Position numbers and translations under genes: made by a program. A DNA stretch of 5,657 nt from Candidatus Bathyarchaeota archaeon (GTDB lineage Archaea; Thermoproteota; Bathyarchaeia; 40CM-2-53-6; RBG-13-38-9), in assembly GCA_007050885.1 (NCBI GenBank), contig SMYQ01000216.1, forward strand, positions 1-5,657, read 5' to 3'. The notes beneath the pieces are model-generated. The model did no database searches. It was not told the origin of the DNA and worked only from the letters and a program-made list of their open reading frames with translations. Of the stretch, positions 1 through 3,484 are shown piece by piece; position 1 is the stretch's first letter; every line of letters starts with the position of its first letter.

Positions 1-112
1 CGTTCTTAACCTCCTGATCTGTCCATTTTGTGTACGCATATCGGTAAAGATCCATGATGGCGGGGCGTTCATTTTTAGTAATTTTCCGAATTTCTATCAT
101 CAGAATATCCAT
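1..112 (-). CDS. Partial N-terminus of a possible GNAT-family acetyltransferase
   Basis: A reading frame opens at ATG 112-110 on the minus strand and stays open to the left edge, giving 37 complete codons; the rest lies outside. A second in-frame ATG at 100-98 is an equally possible start. The peptide begins MDILMIEIRKIT and contains IMDLYRYAY followed by TKWTD. An 'IR-x-h(T) ... h-x-x-LY-x-x-AF/Y' opening is typical of the first strand and helix of GNAT N-acetyltransferases, including Eis-like ones, which transfer acetyl from acetyl-CoA to an amine. The acetyl-CoA binding motif would lie beyond the edge, so the assignment is weak. It is transcribed divergently from the deacetylase-like gene at 187. 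It could instead be an unrelated protein, but the frame looks coding and the start sits sensibly within a divergent gap. Confidence 0.5.
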   Translation of the reverse strand, partial: MDILMIEIRKITKNERPAIMDLYRYAYTKWTDQEVKN

Positions 113-186
113 CCTAGGCTACTCGAGTAAAATGATAAATGCTGTTAAATCCTTTTTTGCTCCAATATGCCAAGCAGTGAATAAGA
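113..186. promoter_or_regulatory. Divergent promoter region between the GNAT-like and HDAC-like genes
   Basis: This 74-bp gap must hold the start signals of both divergent genes. It is AT-rich, with TATA-like stretches: GATAAATG (134-141) and TTAAAT (145-150) for the plus gene, and the complement TTTATC (135-140), about 23-28 nt before ATG 112, for the minus gene. A T-run occupies 153-158. The only ribosome-site hint for the plus gene is GTGA at 177-180, 6 nt before ATG 187. No clear operator palindrome was seen. Exact promoter positions are inference. Confidence 0.35.
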
Positions 187-1167
187 ATGAAAAAGAAGCC
201 AACACTCGTACTCTACCATCCTTTAATGGCAGTTGAAGGGTACCCGGTGCTAGCTGGTCGTGTACAACCGGCACTTGACTATTTACGCGATTCGGGAACA
301 TTGGAGACTACTCAGGTTATTTTGGAAGAAGCGCCCAGAGTAGGTGAGGATTTACTCCTGCAGGTGCACACCCCTGATCACATTCAACATGTTAGAAGAT
401 CAGGATATGATTCTGCTTCACTCGTGTCGGGGGGATCCGCGGTAAGAGCAGGTGAGGCGGTTTGGATTGGCGAGGCAGCCAATGCTTTTGCCTTTACTGG
501 CTGTGCTGGGCACCACGCTAGTCGTGGTTCATCCTGGGGTTTTTGCTATTACAACAACTCTGCTTTACTTGTTCGAAATTTGCAACATATGCATGGAGTT
601 AATCGTTTTTTCATTGTTGATACGGATCCTCATCCAGGGGATGGAACTCGTGATGTCCTTGGGGATGATGAAGGAGTATACCATTTAAACTTCGAGGCGA
701 GTTTCCGGGAAAGCCTGGATACGGTGACACATCGGCATGTGGATGTCCCTTTCCCAAGTTCGAGTAGTGATGACTCCTTTGTCGAAGCCGTACGTCGTTT
801 AGCGCTGCCTTGGGCCAGGCGGATTCGCCCTGAGATGATCTTGTGGAACATGGGTCATGATGCCCATGCCCTAGACTATGGTGGGTTTAATCTTTCGTTG
901 CGTGCCTTTCCTGCAATGACAGATATTTTGATGCAGGCAGCGGAAGAAGTCTGTGAGGGACGGTTGGTGGTGCTACTCTCTGGCGGTTCTGAGGTTTCTG
1001 TGGCAAAGCATGCAATTTCTGGTATCGTGAGAAAACTAGCGGGTCTCCCTCAACTGTCTGAGGATGTGCAGGATGAGCCTACGACGGAGTCAGCAGAAAC
1101 GAAGCGGATGGGAGAAGATGTCATCGAGAAGATTCGTTCCAAAATGGGTTTGGATGATCCCATCTAG
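187..1167 (+). CDS. Histone-deacetylase-like (arginase-fold) protein with atypical active site
   Basis: A 326-aa protein of the HDAC / AcuC / acetylpolyamine amidohydrolase superfamily, which uses zinc to remove acetyl groups from lysines or polyamines. The order of motifs fits: GHHA (His109-His110, the usual catalytic His pair), then GFCYYNN (118-124), then DTDPHPGDGT with probable zinc ligands Asp147 and His149, then GHDAH with probable third ligand Asp225. The closing motif, normally EGGY with a transition-state Tyr, reads SGGS (265-268), so Ser268 replaces the Tyr; the second His of the usual D-x-HHG is Pro150. The family's N-terminal HPE-R is also degraded. Residues from about 287 to the end are an acidic tail rich in Glu, Asp, Ser and Thr. 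ATG 187 is the first start after an in-frame TGA at 178. No signal peptide or membrane segment is seen, so it is probably cytoplasmic. The fold is secure; activity and substrate (histone, other protein or small amine) are unknown. Confidence 0.88.
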   Translation: MKKKPTLVLYHPLMAVEGYPVLAGRVQPALDYLRDSGTLETTQVILEEAPRVGEDLLLQVHTPDHIQHVRRSGYDSASLVSGGSAVRAGEAVWIGEAANAFAFTGCAGHHASRGSSWGFCYYNNSALLVRNLQHMHGVNRFFIVDTDPHPGDGTRDVLGDDEGVYHLNFEASFRESLDTVTHRHVDVPFPSSSSDDSFVEAVRRLALPWARRIRPEMILWNMGHDAHALDYGGFNLSLRAFPAMTDILMQAAEEVCEGRLVVLLSGGSEVSVAKHAISGIVRKLAGLPQLSEDVQDEPTTESAETKRMGEDVIEKIRSKMGLDDPI

Positions 1168-1595
1168 AAAGAATCCCAGGACCAAAGAGGGCGATTGAAT
1201 AGGTATTGGAGGTCTTTGAGTTTAGAAATGAACCATCCTTTGCGCTGCTTTTTTTCGGGATTTGGCGAAGGAGTCTTTTCAGGTTGAGATGGAGCTGATT
1301 CTTCTTTCTTTGAAAGGGTTGGTTCAATGGGTGAGGTGACAGCCTGTGATTGGGATACTACTTGATTTAAGAGAGCTTCATTTCGGAAAATTACACTCAA
1401 CGGATTTGCAGTATCAATTTGTCCATCGATGAACTGAATTTCATTATAGAATTGCTTCCAACGCCGAACGGCGTGTTTTACCCAACTGGGAGCCTTTTCG
1501 TCACCCAAACCCATCAACTCCAAAAATGATGCAAGCCAATTCGTATAGGAAGGCATGAGTGGTTGATAGGTAAATAGTTTATGTCCCTTGGACAA
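1164..1595 (-). CDS. Uncharacterised 143-aa protein, last gene of the SMC operon
   Basis: I do not recognise this protein. Three parts can be seen: an N-terminal region (about 1-80) rich in aromatic and hydrophobic residues that is probably helical and folded (Trp20, Trp38, Trp46); a low-complexity linker (about 84-117) rich in Ser, Pro, Glu and Lys, probably disordered; and a short basic-aromatic tail (118-143) containing GWFISKLKDL and ending NRPLWSWDSF, which looks like a docking peptide. No enzyme motif, signal peptide or clear membrane span is present. The longest frame starts at TTG 1595, 2 nt after the TGA of the upstream gene, which suits translational coupling; ATG 1556 (residue 14) is the alternative, and neither has a good Shine-Dalgarno site. 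Its place in the operon suggests an accessory subunit or regulator of the SMC complex, but this rests on context only. Its TAG stop shares a CTAG with the opposing gene. Confidence 0.7.
   Translation of the reverse strand: MSKGHKLFTYQPLMPSYTNWLASFLELMGLGDEKAPSWVKHAVRRWKQFYNEIQFIDGQIDTANPLSVIFRNEALLNQVVSQSQAVTSPIEPTLSKKEESAPSQPEKTPSPNPEKKQRKGWFISKLKDLQYLFNRPLWSWDSF
1249..1255 (+). terminator. Possible T-tract terminator for the HDAC-like transcript
   Basis: A run of seven T lies about 80 nt past the plus-strand stop codon. Archaeal RNA polymerase can terminate at T-rich tracts without a hairpin. Since the genes converge with no intergenic space, any terminator must lie inside the opposing gene; here it falls in the Lys-rich stretch (EKKQRK) of the 143-aa protein, so the run may simply reflect lysine codons on the other strand. 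Confidence 0.2.
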
Positions 1596-1597
1596 TA

Positions 1598-2059
1598 TCA
1601 GCTAGTACTGCCAACTTTTTCCCAAGTTTTCCATTTACCTTGGGACCGCTGCACTAAAACGAGTCCAAAGCGTTGCCAGATTTCTTCTCGGGTGAGAGGT
1701 TCTTCAGAGTTCGATTCCATTTGACTTGGGTGTTGTGGTTTCTTTAAAGCTGAAGGTCTGGTATAAAATAAGGAGTCGATGAGAGCACCTCCGTGACCTT
1801 TCTGATATTGATCTTTGACGAATATGAGGATCTGTTCTGTAGGAATATCAGCAGCTTGCAAGGAATGACGGGTCACTCCTTGGCTAAATGAGGGGCAGAC
1901 CCCACCCATGGTGTTTTGGACAATTCCAAGACAATGGGGATCAATGAAGAACTGACACCGTAAACATTGGTGCCATTCCTTCTGGATTGCCTCCTCAAGT
2001 GTGATTCGGGTTCCACAGGCTACACAACTGATGCCAACGGTGGAGAGATCAAGTTTCAT
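1598..2059 (-). CDS. Small zinc-finger protein with RING-like Cys/His cluster (Nse1 RING-like?)
   Basis: A 153-aa protein whose N-terminus carries a cross-brace-like metal cluster: Cys12-x2-Cys15, Cys32-x2-Cys35, His42-Cys43, Cys55, with His65 as a possible further ligand. The spacing of the second Cys pair to Cys43 (seven residues) equals my recollection of the Nse1 RING (C-x2-C-x4-H-x2-C), except that His is next to the Cys and the usual last Cys pair is reduced to one (CPSF). Residues 66-153 form a mixed segment with a charged linker (about 105-125) and a Trp-containing C-terminus. RING and related folds act as ubiquitin or SUMO E3 ligases, or simply as protein-binding modules; no E1, E2 or modifier gene is in the window. 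ATG 2059 lies 11 nt inside the preceding gene and has its own GGAGGA. The context next to a KITE-type protein and an SMC supports a complex subunit; alternatives are a plain zinc ribbon or DNA-binding finger. Confidence 0.8.
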   Translation of the reverse strand: MKLDLSTVGISCVACGTRITLEEAIQKEWHQCLRCQFFIDPHCLGIVQNTMGGVCPSFSQGVTRHSLQAADIPTEQILIFVKDQYQKGHGGALIDSLFYTRPSALKKPQHPSQMESNSEEPLTREEIWQRFGLVLVQRSQGKWKTWEKVGSTS

Positions 2060-2696
2060 TCAGGTCTTCCTCCGAATCAGCTGTAGCCCCTGCGAGATAC
2101 AGGGTTGCTGCGCTGGCGATGGCTTCACGGCGTTCAGCATCAAATTCCAATTCGAGTCGTGGACCGTAAGTAATTCGTCGTGCGGTTCGCGTAATATAGC
2201 CTAGCTCGGTTAGTCGTCGTAAAATACGATCGAGTTGGTAGCGGGAGAGGCGCCCACGGGCTACAAGGATTGTTTCGATGTCTTTTGTGGCCACCCGGCG
2301 TGGACGATGGAGTTTACTCACCTGTTCTACAGTGGAAATGATGACTCCTAATACGGCGTATTCAGGATCAGTGAGCTCGCCAGGAACTCCGTAAATGGTT
2401 CGAACACAATAGAGCGTGTCCCGTCCCATTCGATATTCAACCAATTCTAGCCCCAGGGGAGATATTTGCTGGCGGAGTAAATCGAGGAGGCGGACTAAGC
2501 CAGTCTTATTGATATGAAGGGCTTCTAAAAGATCTTGCCGTTTGACCCCGATGCTGAGTTGGCCTTCCTCATTCCGAAACCTTGCTGTGAGGGCGGCAAA
2601 GAGCTGACCAATGAGATGACGTTGCTCTAACACCTCTTCTTCTGAATCCTCGCTTGTGGAAGAGATGGTGTCAGTAGGTATTGGATCTGAGGTCAC
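2049..2696 (-). CDS. Tandem winged-helix KITE-type SMC partner, Nse1/Nse3-like
   Basis: A 215-aa protein with an acidic disordered N-terminus (1-25), a first winged helix (about 28-103) and a second (about 108-186). The first has the ScpB/KITE layout: helix QDLLEAL, helix KTGLVRLLDLL, then GLELVEYRMG and a strand ending VRTIYG. The second begins LTDPEYAVLGVII, includes a basic recognition-type helix (SRYQLDRILRRL, then TELGYI), and finishes ITYGPRLELEFD. A GPR-x-x-x-E close at this point is characteristic, in my recollection, of Nse3/MAGE (WGPRA-x-x-E) and Nse1 (GPR-x-LLEL). KITE proteins dimerise and bind the kleisin of an SMC complex; Nse1 and Nse3 also touch DNA. The start is GTG 2696, overlapping the previous TGA by 4 nt with a good Shine-Dalgarno. 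A plain transcription regulator is possible, but the operon with an SMC argues against it. Confidence 0.82.
   Translation of the reverse strand: MTSDPIPTDTISSTSEDSEEEVLEQRHLIGQLFAALTARFRNEEGQLSIGVKRQDLLEALHINKTGLVRLLDLLRQQISPLGLELVEYRMGRDTLYCVRTIYGVPGELTDPEYAVLGVIISTVEQVSKLHRPRRVATKDIETILVARGRLSRYQLDRILRRLTELGYITRTARRITYGPRLELEFDAERREAIASAATLYLAGATADSEEDLNET
2068..2073 (-). promoter_or_regulatory. Shine-Dalgarno site GGAGGA for the RING-like gene
   Basis: GGAGGA on the minus strand ends 8 nt before ATG 2059. It lies within the last codons of the upstream winged-helix gene and fixes the start of the zinc-finger gene, showing it is translated separately rather than by readthrough or frameshift. 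Confidence 0.7.
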
Positions 2697-3484
2697 TTTC
2701 GAGGAACCTCCTCATGGTTTTGTGCGGTAATGGCAACAGCAGTGAAAGCAGGATTTGTTTTAGGTGGAGGGTGTCGAAAAATGATAGCCGTTTTTTCGAA
2801 CGTTGCAGGACAGATGTTATCCCGAATCATCTGGCTGAGTAAATCGAGTTCCCAGTTGGTTAGGATTTCGGATAGGGCTGCATAGTTGTATCGTTTGCCT
2901 TGTAGCCGTTTCAGGATATCCGCCCTTCTAGCGCCGAGAGCGTCTATGGAGATCTCTTCATAAGAGATACGGTGTTTGCGCATAGCCTGTTTATCATCTT
3001 GGGTAGGGGCATCGTCCATTGCGACCGGCGAATCAGCAGGAGGCAATTGGAAAGGTGGGATGGTCCGCTCTTGATTAATTAAAAAGAGTACCGGAGTCGC
3101 GCGTCGTTTGACCTCATTGGCAAATTGGGAAATCCATTCCTCGGGAGCGATTTCAGGAGCAGCCAATTGAGAATCCCGGTGATGTTGCATTGAAGCGAGA
3201 TTATAGTAGAAACGCCCATCGAGAGTTCGTTCCCAGGGGGTATCAAGGACGCGGTATGCATCGGCAACTTCTTCACGGTCAATCTCCGCTTCCTTAATCG
3301 GGAACGTATCGTGCTGTTTTAGGGCAACCTCATACTTTTTGGTCAGATTCCATAGCGTAATTACTATCCCTTTGGTTCCAAAAGATGATAGTCGTGTTCG
3401 CTTGTAGTTGTATTGGAAAGTGTCATACCAGGCCTTGCGGCGCGGAAAGGCACGGAGAAATGTAGAAGTATCATTAGTTATCAT
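2693..3484 (-). CDS. Candidate kleisin-type subunit of the SMC complex (263 aa)
   Basis: Not recognised from strong motifs; the kleisin call rests on position, size and layout. The gene lies directly between the SMC and the KITE-type gene, as scpA does relative to scpB in many genomes, and 263 aa is near ScpA length. The N-terminal half (1-135) is rich in charged and aromatic residues with predicted helices (EAEIDREEVADAYRVL; EEWISQFANEVKRR). A Pro/Asp-rich linker (about 138-168) follows, then a compact C-terminal unit (about 184-240) that looks like a winged helix: RRADILKRL, then ALSEIL, then LDLLSQMIRDN and a strand ending IIFRHPP. The LS-x-x-IRD pattern and following Pro recall the end of Nse4, the Smc5/6 kleisin (LSFL-x-RDG), but this is weak. 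Start ATG 3484 overlaps the SMC stop as TAATG with AGGTGA upstream. It could instead be a lineage-specific subunit unrelated to kleisins. Confidence 0.6.
   Translation of the reverse strand: MITNDTSTFLRAFPRRKAWYDTFQYNYKRTRLSSFGTKGIVITLWNLTKKYEVALKQHDTFPIKEAEIDREEVADAYRVLDTPWERTLDGRFYYNLASMQHHRDSQLAAPEIAPEEWISQFANEVKRRATPVLFLINQERTIPPFQLPPADSPVAMDDAPTQDDKQAMRKHRISYEEISIDALGARRADILKRLQGKRYNYAALSEILTNWELDLLSQMIRDNICPATFEKTAIIFRHPPPKTNPAFTAVAITAQNHEEVPRK
2707..2713 (-). promoter_or_regulatory. Shine-Dalgarno site GAGGAGG for the KITE-type gene
   Basis: GAGGAGG on the minus strand ends 10 nt before GTG 2696 and supports that non-ATG start, which overlaps the upstream stop as GTGA. The arrangement suggests coupled translation of the two subunits. 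Confidence 0.65.

Noticed and set aside
119..301. 60-aa minus-strand frame overlapping the start of the HDAC-like gene
   Set aside because: It lies opposite the conserved N-terminus of the HDAC-like protein and across the promoter gap, with no recognisable features.
2049..2059. Frameshift joining the KITE-type and RING-like genes into one protein
   Set aside because: The downstream gene has its own ATG with GGAGGA 8 nt upstream, no slippery run is present in the overlap, and the other junctions of this operon also overlap. A separate start is simpler, though a sequencing indel cannot be fully excluded.
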